NCBI GenBank assembly: GCA_001724985.1
Contig: MEEW01000009.1
Span: 1 to 35,477 of the forward strand
Length of the DNA: 35,477 nucleotides
DNA from: Phenylobacterium sp. SCN 69-14
GTDB lineage: Bacteria > Pseudomonadota > Alphaproteobacteria > Caulobacterales > Caulobacteraceae
Reading direction: 5' to 3'
Within the stretch, counting starts at the first letter, position 1. The number at the start of each line of letters is the position of its first letter. Below are positions 21,464 to 31,758 of the stretch, in pieces. The position numbers were made by a program, and so were the translations under genes. The notes beneath the pieces were generated by a model. That model saw only the letters and a list, made by a program, of their open reading frames with translations. It ran no database searches and was not told where the DNA came from.

Positions 21464-22677
21464 TAGCTCAGGGCGAGGGTGTTGATTTGCAGGATGGGCA
21501 GCAGGATCGAGAGCACGATCAGCGTGACCAGCCCGCCCATGATGAGGATGATCACCGGCTCGAGCAGGCTGAGCGCGACGGCCGTGAACGTGTTGAACTC
21601 GCGCTCGAGATACTCAGAGGCGCGCTCCAGCATCAGGTCCACTCCCCCGCTGCTTTCGCCGCCGGCGGTCATGTAGATCAGGAGCGGCGGGAACACCTCG
21701 GCGCGGCGCATGGCTGTCGAGAGGCTGCCGCCTTCTTCGATCGTGGTCGCCATCTCCTCGGTCGCCTGACGCAGCACATGGTTTCGGACCGTCGGCGCGG
21801 TAATGCGCAAGCCTTCCAGGACCGGCAATCCGCCGCTGATCATGGTCGCCAGGGTCCGGGCCAGCCGTGCGGCGTGCAGGTCCCGGATCAACTTGCCAAA
21901 CAGCGGGAGGGTCAGGATGAACGCGTCGACCTGCAAGCGGAAGGCGGGGCGTTGAAGGGCGCGCGCGAAGATCGCCGCGCCGCCCATCAGGATCAGCACC
22001 GCGAGCCATCCCCAATCGCGCATCCCGGTCGACATCGCGATGACCACGCGGGTCAGCAGGGGGAGCGCCTGCCCCATTGACTCGAACTGCTCGACGACCT
22101 TGGGAACGACGAACGTCATCAACGCCACGACGACCGCGATCGCGGTCACCGCGAGGGCGGCCGGATAGACCAGGGCGGTCACCACCTTGCCGCGGGCCTG
22201 TTCGTTGCGCTCCAGCAGGTCGGCCACCCGTTGCAGGATGACGGGCAAGGCGCCTGAGGTTTCGCCTGCCGCCACCATGGCGCGATAGAGCGGCGGAAAC
22301 GAACGCGGTTCGCGCGACAGGGCGACTGACAGGCGATGGCCCTCAAGCACCGCGGCGTGGACCGCCGACAATACCTGCCGCACTTGAGGCCGGTCGGCCT
22401 GCAGCGCGATCGTCCGCAGAGCCTCCTCCAAAGGCGCCACGGCGATCAGCGTGGCGAGTTGCCTTGTCACAAGAGCCAGCGGCTTGGCGCCGAGGCGAGG
22501 CGCAATCAGCGCCTGACCACGTTGTGCGCGCCCCTGGCTCGACGTAGGCGCCAGACGCGTCGGTACGAGCTTGCGGCTCTCCAGTTCCTGACGCGCCGCG
22601 CGCTCGCTAGGCGCCGAGATCACCCCTTTTCGGGTGCGGCCGCCGGCGTCCAGCGCCTGAGACTCAAACGCCGACAT
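21463..22677 (-). CDS. gspF: Type II secretion system inner-membrane protein F
   Basis: MSAFESQALDAGGRTRKGVISAPSERAARQELESRKLVPTRL...; EPVIILIMGGLVTLIVLSILLPILQINTLA. Confidence 0.95.
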   Translation of the reverse strand: MSAFESQALDAGGRTRKGVISAPSERAARQELESRKLVPTRLAPTSSQGRAQRGQALIAPRLGAKPLALVTRQLATLIAVAPLEEALRTIALQADRPQVRQVLSAVHAAVLEGHRLSVALSREPRSFPPLYRAMVAAGETSGALPVILQRVADLLERNEQARGKVVTALVYPAALAVTAIAVVVALMTFVVPKVVEQFESMGQALPLLTRVVIAMSTGMRDWGWLAVLILMGGAAIFARALQRPAFRLQVDAFILTLPLFGKLIRDLHAARLARTLATMISGGLPVLEGLRITAPTVRNHVLRQATEEMATTIEEGGSLSTAMRRAEVFPPLLIYMTAGGESSGGVDLMLERASEYLEREFNTFTAVALSLLEPVIILIMGGLVTLIVLSILLPILQINTLALS

Positions 22678-24148
22678 CGCTCGCCGTCTCCTGGCGCGTG
22701 ACCCGGATCGCCTCCTCGATCGTGGTGATCCCCGCCGCGACATAGGCGCGCGCTTCCTGGGTGAGGGCAGGCGCCGCTTCAAAGGCGATGGCGGCGATTT
22801 CATCCTCATTGGCGTTGGCGCCGATCAGCCGGCGGATGCGGTCGTCGATCCGAACGGCCTCGTAGATCCCGATCCGGCCGGCATATCCCGTCTGGTTGCA
22901 GGCGGGACAACCGGCCGCCCGAAAGAGGGTATGGCCGACCGATACGCCAGCCAGGCGCGCGGTCGCGGGATCGGCCGCTTCGGCCGTTCGGCAGACGTGG
23001 CAGAGCCGACGCACGAGCCTCTGGGCCACGATAACCCGCAGGGTCGAGGCCAGCAGAAAGGGCTCGATCCCCATGTCCCGCAGCCGGGTGATCGCGCCCA
23101 CGGCGTCGTTGGTGTGAACGGTGGAGAGCACGAGGTGGCCGGTCAGGCTGGCCTGAACGGCGATCTGAGCGGTTTCTGCGTCGCGGATCTCGCCGACCAT
23201 GACCACGTCGGGATCCTGCCGCAGAATGGCCCGAAGGCCCGCGGCGAAGGTCATCCCGACCTTCGTATTGACCTGCGTCTGGCCTATGCCGCTCACCGCG
23301 TACTCGACGGGATCCTCGATGGTCAGGATGTTGCGGCTCGCGTCGTTGAGCACGCCCAGACCGGCATAGAGCGAGGTGGTCTTGCCCGACCCGGTGGGGC
23401 CGGTCACCAGGATGATGCCGTTGGGCTCACGCAGCGCGGCGCTGAACACGTCCAACACCGCCGGCGTCATGCCCAGGTCCTCGAGCCCGAGCCCGGCCTG
23501 AGCCTGGTCGAGAATTCGCATCACGACCCGCTCTCCGGCCCTCGACGGGAGGGTGGAGACCCGCACGTCGAGCGATCGCCCGCCCAGGGACAGGGATATG
23601 CGGCCGTCCTGGGGGACGCGCTTCTCGGCGATATCCAGCCTGGCCATCACCTTGACCCGCGACACGAGCAGCGGCGCCAGCCGGGGCGACAGGCTGAGCA
23701 CCTCGCGCAGCACGCCGTCGACACGGAAACGCACGACGAGCGCGGCGTCGAACGACTCGATGTGAATGTCGGAAGCCCCCAGCCTCACAGCCTCGGCGAT
23801 CAAGCCGTTGATCAGGCGGATGATCGGCGCATCATCCTGGGCGTCCAGAAGATCAGCGGTGACTGGAATGTCGTCGACGAGGCCTTCCAGTCCGCCCGAC
23901 AGGTCGAGGTCCTCGGCCCCATTGGAGAGCCCCTCCCCGCCATAGGTCTCCGACAGCCGCCGCTCGAACTCGGTGCGCGACAGGCGCTCGACCCTCAATG
24001 GCCGGCGCAGGGCGCGGCGCGCCTCCACCAATCCCATTGGATCGGCGCCCTCCCTGAGTCCGACATGCGCCTCTTCGTCGACGCCAAGCAGCACGATCCC
24101 GTGCTGCTTGGCGAAGGCGTAGGCCAAGGGCGGCGACTGCGGCGTCAT
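22664..24148 (-). CDS. gspE: Type II secretion system ATPase E
   Basis: Walker A VTGPTGSGKTTSLYAGL, TIEDPVEYAVSGIGQTQVN, CxxC...CxxC zinc motif. Confidence 0.97.
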   Translation of the reverse strand: MTPQSPPLAYAFAKQHGIVLLGVDEEAHVGLREGADPMGLVEARRALRRPLRVERLSRTEFERRLSETYGGEGLSNGAEDLDLSGGLEGLVDDIPVTADLLDAQDDAPIIRLINGLIAEAVRLGASDIHIESFDAALVVRFRVDGVLREVLSLSPRLAPLLVSRVKVMARLDIAEKRVPQDGRISLSLGGRSLDVRVSTLPSRAGERVVMRILDQAQAGLGLEDLGMTPAVLDVFSAALREPNGIILVTGPTGSGKTTSLYAGLGVLNDASRNILTIEDPVEYAVSGIGQTQVNTKVGMTFAAGLRAILRQDPDVVMVGEIRDAETAQIAVQASLTGHLVLSTVHTNDAVGAITRLRDMGIEPFLLASTLRVIVAQRLVRRLCHVCRTAEAADPATARLAGVSVGHTLFRAAGCPACNQTGYAGRIGIYEAVRIDDRIRRLIGANANEDEIAAIAFEAAPALTQEARAYVAAGITTIEEAIRVTRQETASDVGV

Positions 24149-26202
24149 CGGGGCGCCGGCAAGGCGGCGGGGCGCGGTTCGGCCGCCGACGGCGCGCGCG
24201 AAGGATCGGTGGGCGGGGTGGTTCGCAGGTAGTCGCGGACCAACTGATCCAGTTCGCTGACGCCATCGGCGTTTCGCAGCGCCTGCTGGTCGCGGACGTA
24301 TCCGTAGCGCGGCGCGGTAACGGCGCGCGCATCGGCGGTGCTGCGGACGATCGTCGGGCGGATGAAGACCATCAGGTTCGTCTTGCCGCCTTCCCTGGCG
24401 GTGCTGCGGAACAGGTGGCCCACGCCGGGGATGTCGCCCAGCAAGGGTATCCGCTCGACCGACACCCGTTCGTTCTGGTCGAGCAGCCCGCCCAGGACGA
24501 TGATTTCGCCGTCATCGACGCTGACGGTCGTCTCGATCTCCCGCTTGTTCAGGATCAGCTCGTTGAAGTCGTCGCTGACCGGCCCGGCCACCGCAGAGAC
24601 TTCCTGACGAAGGAACAGGGTGATGGCTCCGCCAGCATTGATCTGCGGCTTGACCTCCAGCTGCACGCCGACGTTCTGGCGCTGGATGGTGCGGAAAGGG
24701 TTCGAATTGGCGTCGCCGAGCACCTCGCCTGTCGTGATCGGAACCTCTTGGCCGACCAGGATCTTGGCTTCCTGATTGTCCTGGGTGAGGATCGAAGGCG
24801 TCGACAGCAGGTTCGAGGCGGTATCGTTCTTCACCGCGTTGACGATGAAGCCGAAGAGCGCGTCGTCTCCGATGCGCCCGCCGCCGCCGGTGATGACCCC
24901 GTTCGCAGCCAGCAGCGACCTGATCGCGGTGGCCCGCAGGAGCTCCAGGGTCGCCGAATCCTCCGGCAGGTTCTGCTGCGCGGCTATGGCGCCGGTGATG
25001 GCCATCAGGTTGGGCGCGCTGTTGGAGTAGTTGGTGGCCATGAACGGGATGCTGGAGCCGTTCGTGCCGGCCAGGGCGAACTGGACGCCCAGCCGCTTGG
25101 CCGTGTCGTCGGACACCTCCACGACGATGGCCTCGACCAGCACCTGTTGGCGGCGCGTATCGAGTTGTCGGATCACCTCGGCCAAGGTCCGCTGAGTTTC
25201 CGGATCAGCGGCGATGACGATGGCGTTGGCGCCGGCGTAACGCGCGATGTTGGCGCGAGCCGCCCCGCCGCCCATCGCCGCCGCGGCGGGGGCGGACGCT
25301 GTCGTCGCCGACGTCTCTCCCGTCCCTCGGCCGGAGCTGGATGGAGCCGGCGAGGTCACCGCCTGGCCGACCAGTTGCTGGAGCACCGGCAGCAACTGAT
25401 CGGCGTTGGCGTGCTGCAACTGGATCACACGGATGTCGCTGCTGGACTCGGCGCGCCGATCCAGGTCGGCGATCGTGGCCAGCAGGGGACGGATCGTCGC
25501 GGCGTCGCCCCTCAGGATCAGGGAGTTGCTGCTCTCCACCACGACGACCGAAACCACGCCGTTGCGCGCATTGGGCGCTTCGCCCGGCGCCTTGAGGAGT
25601 TCGTTGATCACCTCCCCGATCTCTCGGGCCGAACTGCTGCGCAGGGTGACCGTCTCGGTGACTCCGCTGTCCTGATCGATCTGTGACAGCAGGGACCGGA
25701 TCCGGCGAAGATTGTCGGCGTAGTCGGCGACCACCAGCAAATTGCCCCGGCGGCTAGGCAGGATCACCCCCTGTCGGCCGACGAGAGGCTTGAGCGTCTC
25801 GGCCGCAGAGGCGGCGTCGAGCGTGCGAAGCCGGAACACCTGGGTGGCGAAACCGAGCCCTCCGCCGGCTGACGCGGGCTGGGACGCGGCGCCCTCATCG
25901 GGAGCGATCCGGTACGCGCCCGCCCCGGTCGGGATGGCGACCAGGCCGTTGGCCCGCAGGGTCGACAGCATCACCTCGAACAGCTCGGTGCGCGACAGCG
26001 GCTCCTGACTGGCCACCGAGACGCGGCCTTGCACTCGCGGGTCGATGACGAATGTCTGGCCGGTGGCTCCGGCGACATCCTGAATGAAGGCGCGGATGTC
26101 CGCATCGCGCAGATTCAGCACCTGCTCCTGGGCATGTACGGGCGCGCCAGGCGCGCCGGTCAGAATGGCCGCAGACAGCAGAAGCGAGACAATTTGTTTC
26201 AA
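24145..26202 (-). CDS. gspD: Type II secretion system secretin D
   Basis: Signal peptide, N0/N1-N3 domains, VPLLGDIPGVGHLFRSTAREGGKTNLMVFIRPTIV secretin signature. Confidence 0.97.
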   Translation of the reverse strand: MKQIVSLLLSAAILTGAPGAPVHAQEQVLNLRDADIRAFIQDVAGATGQTFVIDPRVQGRVSVASQEPLSRTELFEVMLSTLRANGLVAIPTGAGAYRIAPDEGAASQPASAGGGLGFATQVFRLRTLDAASAAETLKPLVGRQGVILPSRRGNLLVVADYADNLRRIRSLLSQIDQDSGVTETVTLRSSSAREIGEVINELLKAPGEAPNARNGVVSVVVVESSNSLILRGDAATIRPLLATIADLDRRAESSSDIRVIQLQHANADQLLPVLQQLVGQAVTSPAPSSSGRGTGETSATTASAPAAAAMGGGAARANIARYAGANAIVIAADPETQRTLAEVIRQLDTRRQQVLVEAIVVEVSDDTAKRLGVQFALAGTNGSSIPFMATNYSNSAPNLMAITGAIAAQQNLPEDSATLELLRATAIRSLLAANGVITGGGGRIGDDALFGFIVNAVKNDTASNLLSTPSILTQDNQEAKILVGQEVPITTGEVLGDANSNPFRTIQRQNVGVQLEVKPQINAGGAITLFLRQEVSAVAGPVSDDFNELILNKREIETTVSVDDGEIIVLGGLLDQNERVSVERIPLLGDIPGVGHLFRSTAREGGKTNLMVFIRPTIVRSTADARAVTAPRYGYVRDQQALRNADGVSELDQLVRDYLRTTPPTDPSRAPSAAEPRPAALPAPR

Positions 26203-27008
26203 CGGGACACCGTTCCTAGCCGGGTGGTCATGGGCTGGCCGTTCCGCTCGAAGCGCACCTCGACGTCCTGGGCCTTGGAGAGCAGGTCTGGCAGTTCACT
26301 GATCCGCTCGGGGTTGAGGCTGGCCCCGTCGACCGAGATCAGGATGTCGCCGTCCTGCAGCCCGGCGCGGGCCAGAGCATCGCCGCTTCCGCGCGCCATG
26401 ACGCGATAGCCGGCGACCTGACCATCCTTCATCGTGGGACTGAGCGCGGCTGCGCTGAGAAACTGGCTGGGGTCCAGACCGCCTGAACGCGGGGCCTGAA
26501 CGGGGCCTCCCGCCGGAGCGAGGACAGGGCCCACGGCCGCGGTTGGCGCCGGAGCCGACGCCGCGTCGGAAAACTCAACTCGGACGCGCGACCCTGCGCG
26601 GGTCAGGATCACATGATCTGGCGCAACCACGCGCAGCACCAGGCCGCCGCCCACATCGTCGCCCACGGCGAAAAGGTTTTGAGCGCCGCCGGGCGTCCCC
26701 AGGATCGCCGAGCCGCCGCCACGCCCGTCCGAGCGGACGCCAAAGAGGCTCAGACCGCCTTCGGAGGGCGCCTGCGCGGCGCCGCCCGGATCGGCCTGAA
26801 AACGAAAGAAAGGGTCCACGGCCCGGGTCGGCGGCCCGGCGACGGGCGCGGCGTCGCCGAGCGGACCGACCGGCGTAAGGAACAACAGGATAAGCCGGGC
26901 GCTCTGCAGTGCGAGCAGGAGAACCAGAGCCGTTTCGAGGGTGTGGCGGATCAGCTTTGGCGACGGACGGCCAGCCGACCACCGCCAATCCTCAAACACG
27001 CGCAACAT
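26199..27008 (-). CDS. gspC: Type II secretion system protein C
   Basis: N-terminal TM, C-terminal PDZ-like domain (GLQDGDILISVDGASLNPERISELPDLLSKAQDVEVRFERNGQ); alternate ATG 27056. Confidence 0.9.
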   Translation of the reverse strand: MLRVFEDWRWSAGRPSPKLIRHTLETALVLLLALQSARLILLFLTPVGPLGDAAPVAGPPTRAVDPFFRFQADPGGAAQAPSEGGLSLFGVRSDGRGGGSAILGTPGGAQNLFAVGDDVGGGLVLRVVAPDHVILTRAGSRVRVEFSDAASAPAPTAAVGPVLAPAGGPVQAPRSGGLDPSQFLSAAALSPTMKDGQVAGYRVMARGSGDALARAGLQDGDILISVDGASLNPERISELPDLLSKAQDVEVRFERNGQPMTTRLGTVSR

Positions 27009-27075
27009 ATGTCTTCTGTCCACTCGGTACGCCCCCCGAACTCTGGCGTTCGGCAACCTGCTATATGAAGCGCGG

Positions 27076-27093
27076 GCGACAGTTGTATGACGG
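27076..27093 (-). promoter_or_regulatory. Candidate Pho box upstream of gspC
   Basis: Minus strand CCGTCAT-ACAA-CTGTCGC (15/18 to consensus) then 10 bp and TATAGC at 27065-27060. Confidence 0.6.
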
Positions 27094-27126
27094 CGCCCGG
27101 TGTTGCCCGGACGCCGTCTAGTGGAA

Positions 27127-29695
27127 TTAGAACTTGGTGCTGAAACTCACTGAGAAACTGCGTCCCAGGCCATACTGGTTGGCGTAGACACGGCCGGAGG
27201 AGGTTGCGCGCCTCAAAGCCGAATTCGATGTCGTGGTCGCGCACCAGAACGCTTTTGCGATAGGTGAAGTCGAGAATGACGCCCGGGCTCTGAATGAGGT
27301 CGGGTTGTCCCGGCCGCCCGCGCGCGGAGGTTCGATCGCCCACGTACTTGACGAAGACGGTCGCCTGGGACGCCGCCGTGTCGTCCTCGAAGCCGAACTG
27401 GACGTTGGCCAGGTGCTCGGATTGTCCCTGCAGTTGGCTCCCGTCCTTGACGTAGTCCGTTGCGGGACGCGGGGCCCCGCCACCGGCCAGCGGGAAGACC
27501 ACGTCGCCTTCGTCCACCTGAACCTCGGACTTCGAATAGGTATAGTTCGCGCCGACCAGCCAACGCTTGGTCGCAAGCCAACCCGTCTCGGTCACAGGCT
27601 CGAAGTACTTTTTGATCTCGAACTCGGCGCCATAAAGGATCGCCTTGGGCGCGTTGATGTAGGTCTGCTGGACCGTGGCCCCGGCCTCATTCACGACGGC
27701 TTCCACCGGCCGGTCGATATCCTTGTAGAACACCCCGGCGGTAAAGAACTGCTGGTCGGCGAAGTACCACTCGAAGCGGGCGTCGAAGTTCAGCAGCTCA
27801 GTGTCGACCAGGTACGGATTGCCGATGAACAGGCGATCAAGATCCGGGTCAAAGTACTGCTGCGGTGCAAGTTCGCGGAACTGCGGACGCGCAATGGTCT
27901 TCGACACGCCGAAACGCGCCTGCATGTCCTCGGCGAAGTTCCAGGTCACCGTCGCGGCGGGCAGCCAATACTGGTTGTCGAGCGGGGCCGGCGCGAGCGG
28001 CGGCACGCCGCCGAACAGATCGACCGGCGTCACGCTCTGGGTCGCGTCCTCGTAGCGAAGTCCGAGCACCGTGCGCACCAGCGGGAGCACCTCGGCGTCG
28101 ACCTGCGCATAGGCGCCGAACACCTCAAGGTTGGCCGTATAGGCGGCCGCGCCTTCGGCGCCTGTGGTCTCGCGGATCACCAGCTGGTTCGGGCCGATGT
28201 TATAGTCGGCGAGCAGATAGTCGACGCGCTGACGCTGGACTTCGATCGGCAGGGCGCTGTTGAGCGCGAGGAAGCGATACTCGCGGGACTCGGCGTGACG
28301 ATCATTGTCGCTGTAGGACATCCCGGCGCTAAGCTCTAGGTTGCGCGTGTCCGAAAGTGGGAGGGTGTAGCCAACGTCGACACCGCCGCTCGCGATGGTG
28401 TCCTCGACCTCGCTGAAGCGGGTGTAATTCTGTTCTTGCGAGGCGTTGTGCAGATAGACGCCATCCACAAGACGGTAGCGAATGCCCTTTTCGTAGGGGG
28501 CGTCGCGCGTGCTTTTGGCGAAGGCGCCTCGCCAATCGACTTGCAGGGCGCCGTCGTAGAATTCGTGCGCCCCGGTCAGTTGCGTGTTGAGCAGCGTGCG
28601 CTCGAACCACTCGGTATAGTCATCGCGGACTTCGGCGCCGGCCAGTTCGTCGTTCCCGGCCCGGCTGCGCGCTTCCTTGGTCGTGGAGCGGACATAGAGG
28701 TTCGTCCACTTGATCTCGTGGTCGCCCCATTGGAGCGCCGTGCCGAGCATGCCGTTGAGGACGATGTCGTTCTGGGTCGACTGGTACTTGTAGTCGGTGC
28801 GGACCTCGAGGTTTTCGCCTTGGACGATCCCTTCCTGCTGCACCCCGTTCCGCGTGCGCCAAGCGTTATCGAACCCGCCGACCGCGATGAAGCCGAGCGT
28901 CCCCCAGCCGAGGTCCACGGACCTGCCGCCGCTGATATCGACGCTGAAGTCCGGCTCAACGCTGCTCTTGCGCTGCATGAGGTTGAGCGGCGCGTTGAGG
29001 AAACTCTGGCCGATCGTCTGAAGTTCAGCCGGCGTGAAATTCGCGTCGGTCAGGCGCTTGCCGGAAGCGAGCGCCATGCGAAGGGCGTCGGGCGTGTCGC
29101 GCGCGCCGTCGTCATAGCCCGTCCAATCGGTGTCCGAACCATAATAGGTCAGGCCATCTTCGAAGGTGGTTTCGGTGTTGCCGCCGATGCTCATGCCGAA
29201 GGAGAAGAACGGCTCGATGGGCACGGCCACAGTTTGCAGGTCGATCAGGCCGCCGCCGAATTCACCCGGATAGGTGACCGAGAACGTCTTCTGCACCACG
29301 GCGCTGGCCAGGATGTTGCTCGGGAAGAGATCGAGCGGCACCACGCGCTGCAGCGGTTCGGGGCTCGGCAGCGGCGAGCCGTTGAGCAAGGCCGAGGAAT
29401 AGCGTTCGCCAAGACCCCGGACATAGACGAAGCGCCCGCTCACCAAGCTCAGGCCGGACATCCGGGTGAGCGCCACGGCGGCGGTGTCATCTCCAGCGCG
29501 CTGGAGATCCTCGGCGGTCAAGATCGTCGCGACCTCCGAGGTCTCGCGCATGACGTCGGGGATGAAACGGCCAAGGACTTCGAGTTCCTCGACCTCGGTC
29601 GCCGCGGGGGCCTGCTGGGCCATGGCCGCGTGGGGCGCCATCAGCGCCGACGTCGCGAGCAGCAGCGTGCTCAGGGAAAGGGAGAGCTTCTTCAT
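27127..29695 (-). CDS. TonB-dependent outer membrane receptor (frameshift near the C-terminus)
   Basis: MKKLSLSLSTLLLATSALMAPHAAMAQQ signal; plug ...ILTAEDLQRAGDDTAAVALTRMSGLSLVSGRFVYVRGLGERYSSALLNGSPLPSPEP; barrel terminus GRVYANQYGLGRSFSVSFSTKF lies in another frame (ORF 27127..27576), while the main frame runs on to 26951. Confidence 0.88.
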
Positions 29696-29760
29696 GGTCG
29701 GAGCCTTGTCAATGTCAGCGGGGAGGCGATTGGGCGGCGTGATGTACGCCGCCCGCTCCG

Positions 29761-31227
29761 TCAGCAGGTCGAGCCGGCGGTCAGGCCGCAGGTCCAGCCC
29801 TGCCACCAGGTGTCGCTGGCGTTGCGGACCGCGCCGACATAGGTGGTCGGCGTGAAGAAGGATGAGATCGCCGTCAGGTTGGCGGCCGGGACCGCCGTCT
29901 CGTTGGCCCCGTTGATGAAGCCGCCCGTCAGGGTCGATTGGCCCTGGGCGGTGTTGTTGGCGCCGGCGTTGAAGATCGCAGCCGTGGCGGCGGCGTTGAT
30001 CCCGCTGTCGTCGCGGAACGGCATCGCGCAGGAGAAGATCACCGAGTTGAAGGAGCCGGCGGTGTTGCTGTCGTCGATGTCGAGGCAGGCGGCGCTGGTC
30101 GAGGGCGAGGTCACCACGCCGTTGGCGTAGACGCTGTTGGTGCCGGTGTTCATGACGATGACGTCGCCGCCGCCGGCTCGCCCCGTGCCGACGAAGGTGA
30201 AGTTCGCGAGCTTCGGATTGGCGGCGGGCGTACGCGACGAACCGCTGAACTCATTGATGCGGTCGCCGCCGTTGGCGCGCTGCACGGCGATGATGAACTG
30301 GAGTGCGCCGGTGAAGCCGACGTCGGTATCTAAGCTGTCGTCGTCATTTCCGGTGAGCACCAGGTGCTTGGCGTTCACATTGCCGCCGAACCACTCGATG
30401 CCGTCGTCCGAGCTGTTGTGCACCTGGACGTAGTCAACCGTCGTCCCATTGCCGACGCCGGCGAAGGTGATGCCGTTGAGTTCGTTGTTGGGCAGGATCT
30501 GGAAGCCCGAGTGCTGGACGCGCACGTACTTGATCACGCCGCTGTTGTCGGCGCCGGAATTGCCGCCGTAGAAGGCGTTCGTGCCTTCCACCTGCGCCTC
30601 GCAGGTCGCCGAACCCGGCGTCGAGGTGCCAGGGCAGTTGCTGATGGGAGCGCGGCCCAGAACCACGATGCCGCCCCACTGGCCGATCGAGTCGGTCGTG
30701 GTGGTGCCCTCGATGCTTTGCTTGCTGGTGAAGATGATGGGCTGGGTCGCGGTGCCTTCGGCGAAGATCTGCGAACCGCGGTTGACGACGATGTAGTCCA
30801 GACCAGCCGAACCGAAGATCTTGACGCCTGCGCCGACGGTCAGAACGCCCTTCTGCGCGCCGGCCTTCGGCGCCGCGCTGTCGCCGCCCTGGTCGTCGCC
30901 CACGTCCACCCGGCCCGTGACCGAGTAGACCGTGCCCGCCCGCAGCGGGACCGTAAAGTTGCCGACGATCTTTGCGGGCAACTGGCAGTTGCGCAGGGTT
31001 CCATTCACAACGGTGCCAGCGTTGGTGAAGCCCGCAGGGCAGTCGGTCGCGGCCGTGCCCGTGCCGCCGTTTCCGCCGCCATTGCCGCCCGTGCCGCCGC
31101 CGGATCCGCCACCGAACGAGCCTTCGCCGGGCGAGACCGGGGCGTCGCCGCCGCCGCCGCAGGACGCCAGCGCAATTGCGCTAAGCGACGTGATCAGGAG
31201 GGTTTTGAAATCCTTGAGGCCGGTCAT
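29761..31227 (-). CDS. Large Gly-rich secreted lipoprotein, parallel beta-helix-like (ElpS-like by context)
   Basis: MTGLKDFKTLLITSLSAIALASCGGGGD lipobox (LASC) with Gly-rich tether; GVKIFGSAGLDYIVVNRGSQIFAEGTATQPIIFTS..., HNSSDDGIEWFGGNVNAKHLVLTGNDDDSLD. Confidence 0.75.
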   Translation of the reverse strand: MTGLKDFKTLLITSLSAIALASCGGGGDAPVSPGEGSFGGGSGGGTGGNGGGNGGTGTAATDCPAGFTNAGTVVNGTLRNCQLPAKIVGNFTVPLRAGTVYSVTGRVDVGDDQGGDSAAPKAGAQKGVLTVGAGVKIFGSAGLDYIVVNRGSQIFAEGTATQPIIFTSKQSIEGTTTTDSIGQWGGIVVLGRAPISNCPGTSTPGSATCEAQVEGTNAFYGGNSGADNSGVIKYVRVQHSGFQILPNNELNGITFAGVGNGTTVDYVQVHNSSDDGIEWFGGNVNAKHLVLTGNDDDSLDTDVGFTGALQFIIAVQRANGGDRINEFSGSSRTPAANPKLANFTFVGTGRAGGGDVIVMNTGTNSVYANGVVTSPSTSAACLDIDDSNTAGSFNSVIFSCAMPFRDDSGINAAATAAIFNAGANNTAQGQSTLTGGFINGANETAVPAANLTAISSFFTPTTYVGAVRNASDTWWQGWTCGLTAGSTC

Positions 31228-31342
31228 CTTGCTCTCCACCACCGTGTTTTGTCGGCGCATACGGAGTCGCAACCCAAGTCCCAAGCCACGCTTGAGGGAC
31301 TCATACCGCCCGCCTGCCCGGTCGCGGTTCTAGGCGCGGCCG

Positions 31343-31371
31343 ATGACAGAGCCCCGAAGGATTGATGACAG
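31343..31371 (-). promoter_or_regulatory. Candidate PhoB-binding region upstream of the lipoprotein gene
   Basis: Two perfect CTGTCAT half-sites exactly 22 bp apart (7-4-7-4-7 layout, middle CCTTCGG degenerate); TAGAAC 10 bp downstream (31332-31327). Confidence 0.55.
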
Positions 31372-31641
31372 CTTTGTTGCAACCTACGGCACGCCGGGTC
31401 GCGACATGTCCGGGCCCGGCCCTGCTCGCCCCCCTCCCCCTAACGGAAAAGCTGAACGCTTCATCCAGACCAGTCTTAGAGAATGGGCCGTAAACGCAGG
31501 GTCTGACCGTTCTACCCCTCGGGTGCGACGCCGAGCCTGTAGGAATGCCAGTGAGGTTGGCAACGCGATCTGGGAGGCGGCGTCGCTACGAGCTCATTTT
31601 GCGCTAGGGAGGGCAAGGTTGCCGCGTTTTGAGGTGTTCCT

Positions 31642-31758
31642 GTGGACACACCACTTGAATCTAGACTGCGTACGGAAGTCGACCTGGCGGTCCGCAGGAT
31701 ACTGAGCGCAGTGGGCATAATGGTCGCCGTCGCCACCTTGATCAAACTACTTAAGTAG
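31642..31758 (+). CDS. Possible 38-aa membrane microprotein
   Basis: GTG start after GAGGTG; VDTPLESRLRTEVDLAVRRILSAVGIMVAVATLIKLLK with one hydrophobic segment. Confidence 0.3.
   Translation: MDTPLESRLRTEVDLAVRRILSAVGIMVAVATLIKLLK

Noticed and set aside
28436-29842. 468-aa plus-strand ORF
   Set aside because: Antisense to the TonB-dependent receptor, which has clear signal peptide and plug motifs.
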